Part shown: in pieces, positions 21,509-33,810 of the stretch
Layout of the letters: each line of letters begins with the position of its first letter
How positions within the stretch are numbered: position 1 is the stretch's first letter
Origin: Capsicum annuum
Taxonomy: Eukaryota > Streptophyta > Magnoliopsida > Solanales > Solanaceae
Assembly (NCBI RefSeq): GCF_002878395.1
Contig: NC_061111.1
Location: 29,431,485-29,495,484 of the forward strand
Length of the DNA stretch: 64,000 nucleotides
Direction: 5' to 3'
Translations under genes and position numbers: made by a program
Notes under the pieces: generated by a model
Database searches by the model: none
Told to the model about the DNA's origin: nothing
Seen by the model: only the letters and a program-made list of their open reading frames with translations

Positions 21509-23971
21509 CTAAAAATTGTGCATCATTTTTTCTAACTCCTTCATGTTAATATTAACGGGAACTTGCATAGGATAGTCGAAGTCAACGGGGGCAAAACCAT
21601 GCATTGGACTTGATTCTGCTGAGTTCTCCCGTGAAGACATAATTTCTTCAAGTTTCAGCTCGTCGTTTGGCTCCGGTTCCATTCCTTGGTTTCTTCTTTT
21701 CTCTCTAATCCAATCTCTAAGGCAAACTAGAACATTCATTGCATTGCTTCTCAATGAGTGTTGGTTGTCTCCAAGCTGTTGTCGTCCCTAACTAAAGGTG
21801 CTCTCTGATGCAACGGTTGACATTGGAACATTCAAGATATATCTAGCTAATCTTGAAAGCACAAGATATTGTGTTTCATTACTCCTCCACCAATCCAACG
21901 TGTTGGTCCATCGTCTGAGATCCTCTGGCGGTGACCAAAGATAATATTTCACCTCTTCCCGATAAGTTGATGTGTAAGCTCTCTCATCAACATTGTTCCA
22001 ACAAGGTAAATCATAAAAGGAATCAAGAAAACCACTATGTGCCGGCCTTTTAGAAGATGATGGCTCCTCGGGAGGATGAGAAGCGACAGTTAGAGTGATA
22101 TTTGTAGGTACGACTAAATCAAATAAATCAGCATAGTGATTATATAAATTTTCTATGTATTCATTCGCATCACCCATAGCCGTCCACAAATTAGGTTGTA
22201 CTTGTTCAGAATCATTGTTAGTATTTATTTCTAAGTTAGCATAAATAATAGTACTAAATTGGCACATAGTATTATATTTCATGCACGGATTTAGCATAAC
22301 ACCAACCAAGTAAATAGGGAAAATCAGGAAAAAATATTTTTTAAATTTAGTAAACATGGCACCAACAGCTTCTTTGTAACCTTCTTTATTTTTATATTCT
22401 TTGAGCAAACCGAAAATATCGGCTATATATGCCAAAATATTACAAACAGTAGGATAATAACCACCCAAAAATTCACCCGTAGCTACATAAAATTTTACTA
22501 AAAACTTACCAAGATCATTAACTACAACCCAATCAGAATCATGTAGCATGCAATCAGCAGAATCAGCAACTGAACCGCAATGTTGGTTAAAGGCTAGTGT
22601 AATAGGAACTCTATATTTATAACAAGTTTTTAAAAAATCATACGTAGAATTCCATCTAATATCAATTTCCTCAGGCATCAATATCGGTGCAAGTTCATTT
22701 TCTTGACATTTAATTTTAAATTATCTAATTCTTTTTCTTCGATTATTTCCTTAAAAAAAACCAACAGCAAGACGAATTTTTTCAATATAAAGCTCAAAAA
22801 ACTCAAGACCATTTTTTATAATTAAATTATATATATGACATGCACACTTAATATGAAAAATTCCAGGCAACGGCGGAGATAGCTTAGATTTTAATTTTTT
22901 GTTAGCAGTCTTGTTGTTAGAAGCATTATCAAAAGCAATACATAAGATTTTATTTTCAATGTCATAAAATCCGGCAACTTTAACAATAGAATCAGCAATA
23001 AAATCTCTAGTATGTTTACGATCTTCATTATATAAAAAAACAAGAATACGCTTTTGCATCACAAAATTACTATCCATCCAGTGATAAGTAACGGTTAAAT
23101 AATCATTTTTTTTACAGCATGACCAAGATCAGAAGTTAGGGACAATCTACATTGAATATTTTTTTAACAATGTTGATAAATAAAAACAATATTGTGAATG
23201 AAGTCTAAAACTATCAGATCGACAAGTACTTCTAGGAATACCATTAAACATAGGATTATAAATTGCTTGAATATAATGAATAAAGACATCAGAAGAAGGA
23301 AAACTAAAAGGCAAACAACTCACAACTACCATTTTAGATATTTTTTCCCGGTCCCTCAATTTATTATACTTTTTTGTTACCTGACCGGTTGTTAGGTCCA
23401 TTCTAGTTTGCGTTGGCCCACCAACATCCCCACCACCTCGTGCAATATTTAACTCTCTTTCGTAAGCTTCACCTATATGTCTCATTAATGTACCCGTACC
23501 CCCTTGCTTGCCTCCGCTTTTATGCTTATATATTTGTTAACAAATATTGTATTGCACTTCAGTATCTAATATACATTCAAAAAATTATCATGCAATACTA
23601 GTTGTTTTACGAGGTCTTGGGGCACGGGGAGGACGGGAAGGGAGATTAACCGATTCAGATCTAACGTTTGCATTTCCTACTGCAGGTGTCTCACCAATAT
23701 TTTCATCATCTTCGTCTAAATTAACCGCATCTACTTCATTTTCTTCTTCTATACCATAATTTTCCTGAGCTTCTACATAATCCATATCGTGAGCACCTAC
23801 ACCCAATTCTTCCTCAAAAGGTGTACCAAGCGGTACCGGAGGCAAAGACACACAGGTATATCTACTACTTGAAGTACCTCCACCACTAGTAATTCGCTTT
23901 TTACTACCACTACCGCTTTCAGGACAAAAAATTTTAACACCTTTAGTAGCGAGGTTTTTTAATTTATCCAT
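21509..23971 (-). pseudogene. hAT (Ac-like, BED-finger) transposase, lightly damaged
   Basis: The product would cut and paste the element. Read from 23971 down: an acidic N-terminal region (23971-23588), a BED zinc finger remnant near 23460-23560 whose left Cys part is broken by a stop (NIC, stop, QIYKHKSGG) but keeps GTLMRHI, then the hAT segment to about 23147. An RNase-H-like core follows with LSLTSDLG, YHWMDSNFVMQKRIL and AFDNASNN (22751-23140), with H.KCACHIYNLI after it. Next come RWNSTYDFLK and the long hAT-like region (22681-21788), ending in the dimerisation domain YLVLSRLARYILNVPMSTVA with SESTFS. One TAG stop separates this from GRQQLGDNQHS and the C-terminal tail (to 21509). About four lesions in all (stops and A-run frameshifts) suggest fairly recent inactivation. 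Plant transposases of this class usually have about 650-750 residues, which fits. Confidence 0.88.
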
Positions 23972-24626
23972 AGTATAAATTAAATTAAACTAAAAAAATT
24001 TAAAATACACAAATATAATAAAATTAAATATTCAACAATTAATACAATAAATAGAACTTAAACGTAAGAGATGGAACGACAATACTAAATTTTAGAAGTA
24101 TCCAAAGGTTGTGACTTTAGAAACGTTCACTCTTCCTTTGTAAACGCAAAATTAAAAAATTAAAGTGAGCACTTTAGGAAATTAAATATATTGAATATTT
24201 GAGAATGTAGAATTGAGAATTGAGATTTGAGAGAGAATGAGATTTGAGAGAACGAAAAATTGTGTGAAAATGATTTGAAGGTGTAGGGTATTTATAGAAT
24301 TTTTTTTGGGATTAAAAAATAATTTTAAAAGTAATTTTTTTTTTAATATATGGGCCCAAACTAGCCGTCTGGACCCAAAAACGGCTATATAGCCGTTGGG
24401 CCAACAACTAGTTTGACCCAAAATCCATTTTTTTGTTAAAGCATTAAACCGGTCCGGTCCGGTTAACTAGCGGGCCCTAACCGGGTTGGGTTTCGGCCGG
24501 ATTAACCGGGCCCAAATTAAAAAAAATTGGCCCGGGACCCGATACCCTAAAGCCCTTGGGCTTACCGGGCCGGGTCAAATCGGACGGTTTCATTAAGTGG
24601 GTCGACCCGCCCACTTGACACCCTTA

Positions 24627-25442
24627 ATTTGGGTGTTTGGCAAGCAATAAAAGTGCTTACAAATAAGTGTTTTTAAGCTAAAATAATTAAGTCAAAAGCT
24701 ATAAGTTGATCTACCCCAACTTATTGCTTTCGGCTTACAAATTATTTAAGTTTGACTAAGTAATTTTCTTTATTATCCCTTGCATGTTCTTGAAACTCCT
24801 AAAATACCTTTGCCTGTCTTGACTTATTCTTCCGTTTCTTGCTCTCTTCCGTGCAGTTGCCATATTATGTTTTTTACTTTGCAATTTGTATTGTTATGAT
24901 TGATTATTTCATTTCGTCATTCAAATTTTATTATTCGAAGATTATTTTAATTAGAAAAAATATATTACAAATTATTTGAAAAGGTCTATGGGTGGAGACA
25001 GAGCATGCTCCTCTTCGATCACGGTGAATATTACTTTGATTTAAATTTCCCCATGATAAAAACGATTTAATCAGTTCTTACAAATTAATTAGAATTGTTT
25101 TCCAGTTTCATACAATATTTTCAATAAACAATCTGAAATTATTTAAAAAATAAATTTATCTAATTAATTTGGAATTTAAAATAACTTGAGATATAAATTA
25201 ACTTGTATTTTAATCAATTTGAAATGATCAGTTTTATGAACTTTCACACTTAAGGGTATTTATGTCATTTAACAGAAAAATAATTTATTGGCCTTTTTTA
25301 TCAAACACATCAACTACTTATTTTCAGCATTTTCATCCAAACACGTAACTGCTTATCTGTAGAATAAGCTTCAGCACATCAAAAGTGTTTTTCATACTTG
25401 TTGCTTAAAAGCTACTTATTTTAAGCTAATCCAAACAGGCTC
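24627..25442. mobile_element. MITE-like element abutting the hAT end, about 816 bp
   Basis: The left part GGGTGTTTGGCAAGC, then AAAAGTGCTTACAAATAAG, is echoed in inverse at the right (CTTATTTTAAGC, CCAAACAGGCTC). TTA occurs at 24624-24626 (the last three bases of the hAT) and at 25443-25445, a possible 3-bp target duplication of PIF/Harbinger type. Non-coding. Family assignment is tentative. Confidence 0.5.
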
Positions 25443-25445
25443 TTA

Positions 25446-26479
25446 ATAGTAATACATACAAAAGTATGTGCTTTCCATTTCATTTTGTTTTTCCTCTCTT
25501 ATTTAGTTCGTTTTAAAAGATGATTCTTTTTATGACAATTTTTTTATTTTAACTTTTGACATAGCATGTTTAATATCACACAATTCAAAGACATTTTGGT
25601 ACATTCCGCATATTTGGTCCCATTTGGCCATGAAAATAAGAATTTTTCAGAGTTGGAATTGAAGTTGGTGTTATGTTTGGTCATAAATACAAATTGGAGC
25701 TGTTTTTTAAATTTTGTGAGAGAAATATGAGTGAAAAAAATGAAAGCAAGTTTTACTTGTTTTCACTTTTTCAAAAATAATTTTTCACTAAAGTGAAATA
25801 ATTCTTATGGCCAAATGCTACTATTTTCACTAGAGTGAAATAATCTTTTGAAAAAAAACTGATAGAATTCTCATGGCCAAATGACTACTTAGTTTAATAT
25901 ATACTACAAAATTCAAAACTCTTCTTTAAACTCTTCCTTACTTACTTAAATTTCTTGTCAAATAAAACTAAACAAATAAATTGACCCAGAGGGAGTATTA
26001 TTACTTAAAATTAAATTGTATATTTATATATCCTTACTAATAAATATAAATTGGTAACCCAACAAAGATGAGTAATCCAATATAATATGAATTTGGAAAT
26101 AAGAGATTAATAATGTAAAATACTTTTACTATATCAGTGTATACAACTTTCGAGCTGGGATCTTTCGATAAACATCCTCACTATCTTATCTCTGAGGTAA
26201 TAGTATGACTGCGTACATTTTATTCTTTTCAAATTTCACTTTAAAAAAATATACTGAATATATTATTATTTATTAGAGTGTATACAACTTTAATCAAATT
26301 CAGATTATATGATAGGATTAAATAACTGGCAAGGCGAAGGCTGGGCAGTACTCGATTAGTGGGTTGGCTCATTTCTATTTTTTAACCAGACCCTAGACAT
26401 CTCACCAACATATTCAAGCTAAGGCTGACCTAATTGATTTTTTCTTCTTCTTATATATATATAGAAGAGTGAGTTAAGA
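25446..26479. other. Non-coding stretch with one MITE
   Basis: No PPO sequence resumes here and no ORF is credible. It holds the MITE listed at 25617-25890. A Stowaway-like end GAGGGAGTATTA occurs near 25991 without a clear partner. Confidence 0.4.
25617..25890. mobile_element. MITE, about 270 bp, TTTGGCCATGA-type inverted ends
   Basis: CATTTGGCCATGAAAATAAG on the left pairs with CTCATGGCCAAATGACTA on the right. An extra internal copy, TTATGGCCAAATGCTACT, lies near 25810. This resembles the common plant MITE group with TTTGGCCATGA ends; the exact borders are not fixed. Confidence 0.65.
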
Positions 26480-27152
26480 GACGATCAAGGGCATTATAGT
26501 CATTTCACAATACAAATTCATCATTCAACATTCATCTCTTTTGTGGGCCCCATTTTCTATTCAATTTTTTCTCTCTTCTTTAAAATGCACTACGTCTCAC
26601 TTCTCACCTTAACTATATAACCCAAAATAAAATTCTCAAAATAATCTACAATTTAATTTTTATTATAATATTTCAAATTAATATCATTTTAACAAGTTTT
26701 GAATTTCAATTGTTGTATTTAGTTGACAATTATTCAATCAAAAAGATTATAAAATTTTGTCCCAAGTTATTTTGATAATAAAATGATAAAATACTCTCAA
26801 ATTGTATATGAAAAGACCAGCTCCCTCTTTAATCCACTACTTGAAAAAAAAATTGAAAGAAAATTTTGAAAAACATATAGTTATTTCATATATGTAGCAT
26901 GAGAAGTATCGTTATGTAGGAGTATACTACTTCATCTATGATCAAACTTAGTTTGATACTTTTTCTAATTCACTAAAAATTTAATGTTACATAAATTCAA
27001 AATACTTGAATATATAATTAAGAATTCTTTCAATAAACAACAAAACGAAACAAAAGAAAAGTATGAAAGATAAATAATTTCTATTACAAAGGAACTAAAA
27101 AATTTAAAAGAATTGAAATACTAAATAAGTATAGCTATATAGTTTAAATTTA
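26480..27152 (+). repeat. Direct repeat, copy 1 (about 0.67 kb, unclassified)
   Basis: Begins GACGATCAAGGGCATTATAG. It shares ordered blocks over its full length with 27552-28243, including TTTTTTCTCTCTTCTTTAAA, ATTAATATCATTTTAACAAG and GTATGAAAGATAAATAAT. No ORF and no recognisable termini. The strand label only marks that both copies have the same orientation. Confidence 0.85.
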
Positions 27153-27551
27153 ATAAGTAATTATGTTACAAATAATATTATAGGACAATTTGATCAATTT
27201 TTAAATTTAGTGGTGTACAATCTTTTTAAAAATAAAATAAAAAGTTCAAAACCTATATAATAATACTATAAATCGGATTAAACAATTAATATACTGTAAA
27301 TTATCATGTAAAATGTCAAATTTGATAAGTATTATTACAAAGTGATTGAGAATTCTGAGATATTACTAAGATGTCAAAAAAATAAAAAATAAATAAACAT
27401 AATGAAAAAGAAAAATAATATATGAAAATTTGTCTCTTTTTTGTCATAGCACAAAAAATATATTTATATATTTTTTTCATTTTAAAAGGTTTATAAGATG
27501 TTTCATTGACAATAAGTCATGAAATAATATGTTATTAAACAAAAAAATGTT

Positions 27552-28243
27552 GGACGATCAAGAACATTGTAGTCATTTTCGCAATACAAATTCATCATCC
27601 AAAACCGATATTTTTTTTAGGGCCCCATTTTTCATTCAATTTTTTCTCTCTTCTTTAAAATGCACTACTTCACACTTCTCACCTTAGCTATGTAACCCAA
27701 AAGAAAATTCTCAAAATAATCTACAATTTAATATTTATTACACTATTTCAAATTAATATCATTTTAACAAGTTTTGGATTTCAATTGTTGCATTTAGTTT
27801 TATTTTTGGTTTTCCAGGCAATTATTCAATAAAAAAGATTGTAAAATTTTGTTCAAAGTTGTTTTTAGTAATAAAATATTAAAATACTCTCAAATTCTAT
27901 ATGAAAAGACCTCCCTCTTTAATGCACTACTTGAAGTTAATTTGAAAGAAAATTTTCAAAATCATATAGTCATTTTATATATATAGCATGGGAAATATGA
28001 TTATGTAGGAGTATACTACTTCATCTGTGATCAAACTAAGTTTGATGCTTTTTCTAATTCACTAAAAATTCAATGTTACATAAATTCAAAATACATGAAT
28101 ATATAATTACGAATTCTTCTAATAAACGAATAAACAAAACGAGAGGAAAGTATGAAAGATAAATAATTTCTATTACAAAGGAACTGAATTTTTTTAAAAT
28201 AATTCAAAATACTAAAGAAGTATAGTTATATATTTTAAATTTG
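27552..28243 (+). repeat. Direct repeat, copy 2 (about 0.69 kb, unclassified)
   Basis: Starts GGACGATCAAGAACATTG and follows copy 1 block by block with substitutions and small indels, 1072 bp downstream. An insertion-like GTTTTATTTTTGGTTTTCCA lies near 27797 in this copy only. It ends abruptly at about 28243, where LTR-element sequence begins. The 400 bp between the copies is AT-rich with no ORF. Confidence 0.85.
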
Positions 28244-28244
28244 A

Positions 28245-29541
28245 AAAAAGGGCCTAAAATGCCCTTCACCTTGAAAGACTGTACCTAAAAATGTAAAACC
28301 CACTGCAAGTACTTCCTTTTGAGATATAATTCTTAACATTCTATAGAACCACTAGTCATCATATAATAACTCGAACACTTACTAACTTAGAATATTTAAC
28401 AGTATCACCATATCCTAAGTTCACACCATCTAGAATTTCAACTCTTCAATCTATTAACTCAATCAACAAAGATTCAAACTTAAATTCTAACACTTAACAA
28501 GGATATTCTCAAACTTTTAATGAACTGTACTAACTTCATTTTAGAACACTCCCGTAATATATACTATCCTTAACTTTCTTTAGCTTCAGCAATCATCATT
28601 ACATACGTACACCCTTCTCGATAACACACTTGCGTTACTAAACACATAATATGCTTCTTTTCCTTCATAACCTACAAATATCAAATCTCTAAACTTATAT
28701 TTTTCCTAAACCATAAGAATTACCATAACATCAGCATACCTAATATCATCAACCTATAACCCATAACTTAGCTAGTAAGAACATCATATACTACACTGCC
28801 AGCCTCATTCACAATTAGCAACTCAAAAGTACTATCTAAGCACACACACATCAAAACTTAGAAATAATACAATCCCATATCACCTTGGGTACTCCTCTAG
28901 ATCATAAACACACCCTCATACTTAACTTCGAATCAATGAACTTAAATTCGTGCATTCATTGTTTCAAGCCTACTTATTCACCTTTCATACAACTAACCCC
29001 ATGGATACATAACCTAGTAAATCCAGATAAACACTATCCCACTTTACTACTATTAAACTTCTAGGTTTATACTTCTTACTTTAGGTCATATGCTGCCATA
29101 GGATTCTGAGAAGGGATTTGAGGACATATCTAACGTCGGCTCAGTGCATGATTTTTTTTCATGATCAAGAATGAAATCCTTCATACTGTGGAATATAAAG
29201 AAACTGGTGGGATACTTTTTGAGCCAACATGCAATCACATAACTATCTATGGGGACTATCTAAGAAAACTCTATTAGTAGGAATTTAAACTTAACAGTTT
29301 GTGTTACCTCAGAACTAAGGCAGAGTTGGCACGAATAAAGAAAGATTAGAATTGTATAAGTATCTTAGAGAATATCTTTATAGCACAATTTGAGATATGA
29401 AAGATGAAAAATATTTCTTAAAGGCCCTCTAGCCTCTCAAAGAAAAGTACAGACGTCTCTGTACCGTTCCGCAAGACTCTATTAGACATGACTTCATAGA
29501 CACCCTAGGATACTTGAACCTTATGCTCTGATACCAAGTTT
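28245..29541 (-). other. Internal fragment of gypsy family A, non-coding
   Basis: Reading the minus strand from the LTR-A edge: a primer site, then a leader containing GCATAAGGTTCAAGTATCC and TAGAGTCTTGCGGAACGG (29390-29520), then 850 bp of non-coding DNA without gag. That non-coding part shares style and blocks with 46200-47300 in element E (for example AACTTAGCTA, AACATCAT, CATAAGAAT words in the same order), suggesting a common non-coding interior. Confidence 0.5.
29525..29536 (-). promoter_or_regulatory. Primer binding site, initiator Met-tRNA type
   Basis: The minus strand reads TGGTATCAGAGC, complementary to plant initiator Met-tRNA, 5 bases inside the end of the reversed LTR-A. It shows that the LTR at 29542-31994 is the 5' LTR of a minus-strand element. 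Confidence 0.85.
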
Positions 29542-31994
29542 TGTCATGACCCGAGGCTGCCCCCTAATCGTAACACGATTCTTAGAAACACAAATGATCC
29601 CAAGCTAACTCATGTACTGGCATACATCTTGAACAACTAATTTATAATGTAAATAAAAACTAAATTTATCAAAATAAAGCATGACCATGAGGAAGTCTGA
29701 ATAAATGTAATACTGATAAAGCTTACAACATAATAAAACTAAATAAAGAAACTTGAATTACATGTAATGACTCTGACTGATTACTCTGACTGATTATCTA
29801 TGAAGCCTCTACTGTACTGACTATAGATAGCTGGGACATACCTCCAACTACCACCTACCACTAATCAATACATATGAATAATTAAAATACAATACATAAA
29901 CTGTAATAGACTGGAGTTCCCGAGATAAGAGGACTTATCACCTGCTATTTGAAAGCTACAAACTATTTGATTATGATGTGTGGGCTACAACTGGTACCTA
30001 CATTATGAAACAATATAGCCATACAGTCGTAATATGGATCAGTACTTGTGGAATATACTGAGTATATGGATATATGCACTAAATCATTAAAACATTTAAA
30101 ACATACTTTAAAATTGAGGATATAAGTTATTTACTGAAATATGCATTTAAAATATGGTTGTACATAAAAACGGTAAGTCATAATGAAATTTATAACTTCA
30201 TGAGATGAAAATAATTTTGTAAGCTGGCAAGCGGTAAAACATAAATATTGTATGCAAATCTCATGTAATGCTGAACATGTTGTAAAACTAAACTGAGCAT
30301 CATGTATAGATACTAAGCATGAAAACATGAACATGTATAATTGAGAATGCAAGACCAAGTAAATCATGTACTGACATGATATGAATAACTGAATAACTGA
30401 TATCTAAATACTTGGTCATGCAAACTTAAACTAAAATACGCTGAATATTAAACTGAGACTGTGGGAGCTATCATGTAAATAACATAAACCATATGAGCTA
30501 TCATGGAGTCCAACATCTAACCCCATATGAGGAGGACTATTCTATTCTTGCCATCGAAGTAGAACCTGAACTGGAGTGATCACTAAATAGAGCCCATATT
30601 GGGCAAAGAGAAACACTCTTTAGCGTGGCCCCTAAACCTATAGTGACACATAGTTTTTAGGGAAGTATGATGCTCTAAACCCATATTTCCCACTCGGTGC
30701 TAAATTCTGATCCCAACTGAAAGGCACTAAAATTCTAACTGGAGCATGCACTAATAACTGATAAGCTCAGGTCATGGTATTTTAAAAATAATAGTGTATG
30801 CAGATTCTAAAGTAATTATAAACATGTAAACTGATAGTGCTCAATATGATCATTACAAACTAGGTTTAATAATAAAATCATAAGTTGACTAACTCATTAC
30901 TTGAAAGGTCTAAAATGTAAGTAAACATGTAGGTATTGGGTGTTCATAACCTGTTAGCACTGAATGATTACAAAACGTTGATAACAACACTTAGAACAGT
31001 GACGTAAAATCATAATTCAAGGACCCATTACATAAGATATTTCAATAGTCTGATAAATTTCATGAATATAATCATGAGAATGGGTTAACCTTGGGAAAAT
31101 ACCATGTTTATATAGTTTAAATCATAATTTGAGAATTTTGACTTGATGTTATCTGAACATGACCTCGGGTTGTGGAACTTCAAGAATGTAGGAACATGAT
31201 TCACATGTGATAAAACTATTAGCATACATGAACCAAAAAGAGGATTTTTGGGCACAATGGGTGAAAGAAACCATCGATGAATATCCCAAATACCTCAATC
31301 GGATGAATTCTTGATGGAAAACTTGAAACTGAAACTTGAATTCTTGAGTTCTTAAGGAAAAAATTGAATTTTTATTCTTGGGAAGAGGGGAAGGGTTTTG
31401 AATCGTGTACTAAGTGTTTAGGGTTAAGAGAGTGAAAATAACGTGTTTTAAAACTCCTTAATTTGTTTAAGAATGATTAGGGACAGTTTAGGGGTGTGAA
31501 AAGGCTTCAATGTCCTTAATATAAGTCAAAATAGATCAACTTTTGGCACTTTTCCAATGTCATGCGACACAGAGCCAAATTGCACCTGAGGGGTGTGCGG
31601 CGCACGCCAATAGCACACATCATCTAGTGGCTATTTGTAATTGTCATACGATGCATGGCCTTAGCATGGTCATAAATTTTTGCTCGGATATTGGATTAAG
31701 GCGAAATTAGTATCATTGGGAAGATAATTCAATTATCTACAAATTAGTGGGTCTTGAGATTCAAAATTCCCCATATCTAAAAAGTTATTCACGTCCAAAG
31801 TTGACCCTTGTAGGATCGAACACCAAATTTTAGCTGAATCAAAGGCTCTTAGCTCAATTTTACTGTTTGTGATTCCCATGAACATTTTCCCACCTCATAA
31901 TCACTCTTCACACTAGGCTAATGATCATGACACATGCATTCAAATATAAATCATGGGATTAGAGTTTACACACGTAGGAATGAAGGTTTGATTT
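29542..31994 (-). repeat. LTR-A, reverse copy (5' LTR of a minus-strand gypsy element)
   Basis: Starts in plus view with TGTCATGACCC. It matches the inverse of 37561-40089 from end to end (for example CATGTACTGG near 29610 against CCAGTACATGG near 40010; GGATTAGAGTTTACACACG near 31958 against its complement near 37607). It stops about 28 bp short of the expected LTR border, at about 31994. The minus ORF at 30131-30367 is chance. Confidence 0.85.
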
Positions 31995-33810
31995 TGTATT
32001 TAGTATCTTCCATTATTTTTGTGTTTTTTCCATTTTTGTGTTTTCATCTTGTATCATTTTGTATCATATTTGAGCTTGATTTAGTTCCCATGATGTCAAT
32101 CTTGGGTCTCGTTGTGTTGAAAAATTAAAAATTCACAAAATAATTCACTATTCACATTTTTTACCCTAGGTCAAATTTTGAGTCTTTGATTTTGTTGTTT
32201 TCTTGTATTTTTAGTGTTAGATTCTTGTTCCCTAAAAATATTGGAGTCTATATTTCAATTTTAAGCTCAATTGGAGTTGAATTTACCATTGTTGGGAGCT
32301 CAAGTTTGAAAGTTGAAGGTGGGAGTTAAAATCTGAAATTTTTGATTGAGAATTTGAATAAATTGATGCTTGGAATGTGTTTAGAAGGTTGAAAATAACT
32401 TTGGTTCAAAATTTTATTGCATTCTGATCAATGGTTTAAGAGTTAGAGATTTTTGAAGTTTTTGGTGTTCTTGAAGAAATTCAAATCTTCAAGAGGAATT
32501 GTCTTCAAAAGGTGGTTGTTTGATCCTCAAAAGTGAAAAAAAAAGGTGTATAAAAGTGTTTCTACAAGCACCTTTTTGAAGATACAAGAGAATATTCCCA
32601 AGAGAGGACAAAAGTAGGGGACCATTTGAGGTCCATAGTACACTTGCAAGCTATTGGGATAGGTGATGTGCGCTTGAACTAATCTAGCAGGTCATCCACA
32701 GGCCAAACCAATGAGCTAGTCTTCACCTTCATCCAATATTCCCTTGAGGTGCGTCCATTCTGCTGCCACAGACCCAACACAGTCCAAGGTAGCGAGCAAA
32801 TAGCCTCCTGTATCCAGCCTGGTTTCTAGAAGAGCTCAAGGTGTGGCCACACTTCAAGGCAGCTACTGGCATGCGCCTAGGCTGCCTTAGCACAACTCTA
32901 ATGTAAATACACCTCTTTTGAAAATATATCAACTCTAAAAACTCCACTAAATCAAGTTCAAGCCCATTAATTTCATCTCTTAGTTCCTCCTTTCATTTTT
33001 TTTATTCTTGATACTAATTAACAACTAAAGTGTAATCTACTTAGTTGTTCAATTAGTTCTTGATTCATTTTCTTTTGTGTCTTAATTTTTTGTGTATTTT
33101 TCTTCTTTTATCTTTTGTTTCTTAGCTTAACTCTTGAATTCAAATTTCCTGTGTTAAATTTCTTTGTTTGTTTTTGTCATTTTGATTTGTTCCTTTCTTA
33201 TTTTTATTCTTGAATTCAAAGTCCTTACCTTTACTTTTAAATGAGTAGTCATCAATAATTTTTCCCTCTCTTTTCTCAATTATGCTAAGAAGCTATGGTG
33301 GAGCAACCTTTGATACCTTAATGAAAGCTCTCATGGGTTTGTGATAAGATATGAAGGACTGGAGGCAGGAATGGTCACACTTGAAAGGGAAGAGAGAAAA
33401 TTTGACATGTCTTACCCCCCAAAACACCTCAAATAAACCAACCATCAATACCCTAGGAATCATTCACCATAATGGTGTTCCAAGACCTCAGGAACATGTT
33501 CCTTCAACCAAAACAAAGATAATCCAAGCTCTACAAGGCATTGTTCAACCAATCCAAGTCCAATTAAGCAATGAGTCTTCCAACATTAGGCTCACTAATC
33601 ACGATACTAGTATTTTACTTAGTCTAACTCTTTCATTTGTGCAGGATCATGAACAAATAATTCAAAGAAGGGTACAAGGAGGGTGTCTTATGAAAATAGG
33701 CTTGAAGGCCTAACAGAATTCTTACCAAATATTTCCAAACTTGAAAGGTGCAATGATAAGTTGATAAAGGAGTTAGATTCGAGGGCGAATACTCTTCAAT
33801 AAAGGGAGAA
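31995..33810 (+). other. T-rich non-coding stretch before LTR-B, possible element interior
   Basis: No recognised protein. An ORF at 33351-33713 (120 codons) has no motif I know. The block near 32640-32900 is GC-richer and unlike its flanks. The last bases AAAGGGAGAA (33801-33810) look like a polypurine tract immediately before LTR-B, so this stretch is probably the 3' interior of a plus-strand, non-coding LTR element. Confidence 0.4.

Larger units (their letters stand above)
20293..24626 (-). mobile_element. hAT transposon, 4.3 kb, inserted at the PPO break
   Basis: Terminal inverted repeats TAAGGCTGTCAAGTGGGC (left) and GCCCACTTGACACCCTTA (right) differ at one position within 18. Long GC-rich subterminal regions follow, rich in CCGGGCCGGG and AACCCGGTCAAACCC words (20310-20490 and 24440-24600), probably transposase binding regions. 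A hAT transposase lies on the minus strand. The flanking 8-mers CTTCTGAT and ATTTGGGT do not match, so no target duplication is visible. The right border is directly followed by a MITE, which could have hidden or replaced the original flank. Confidence 0.88.
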
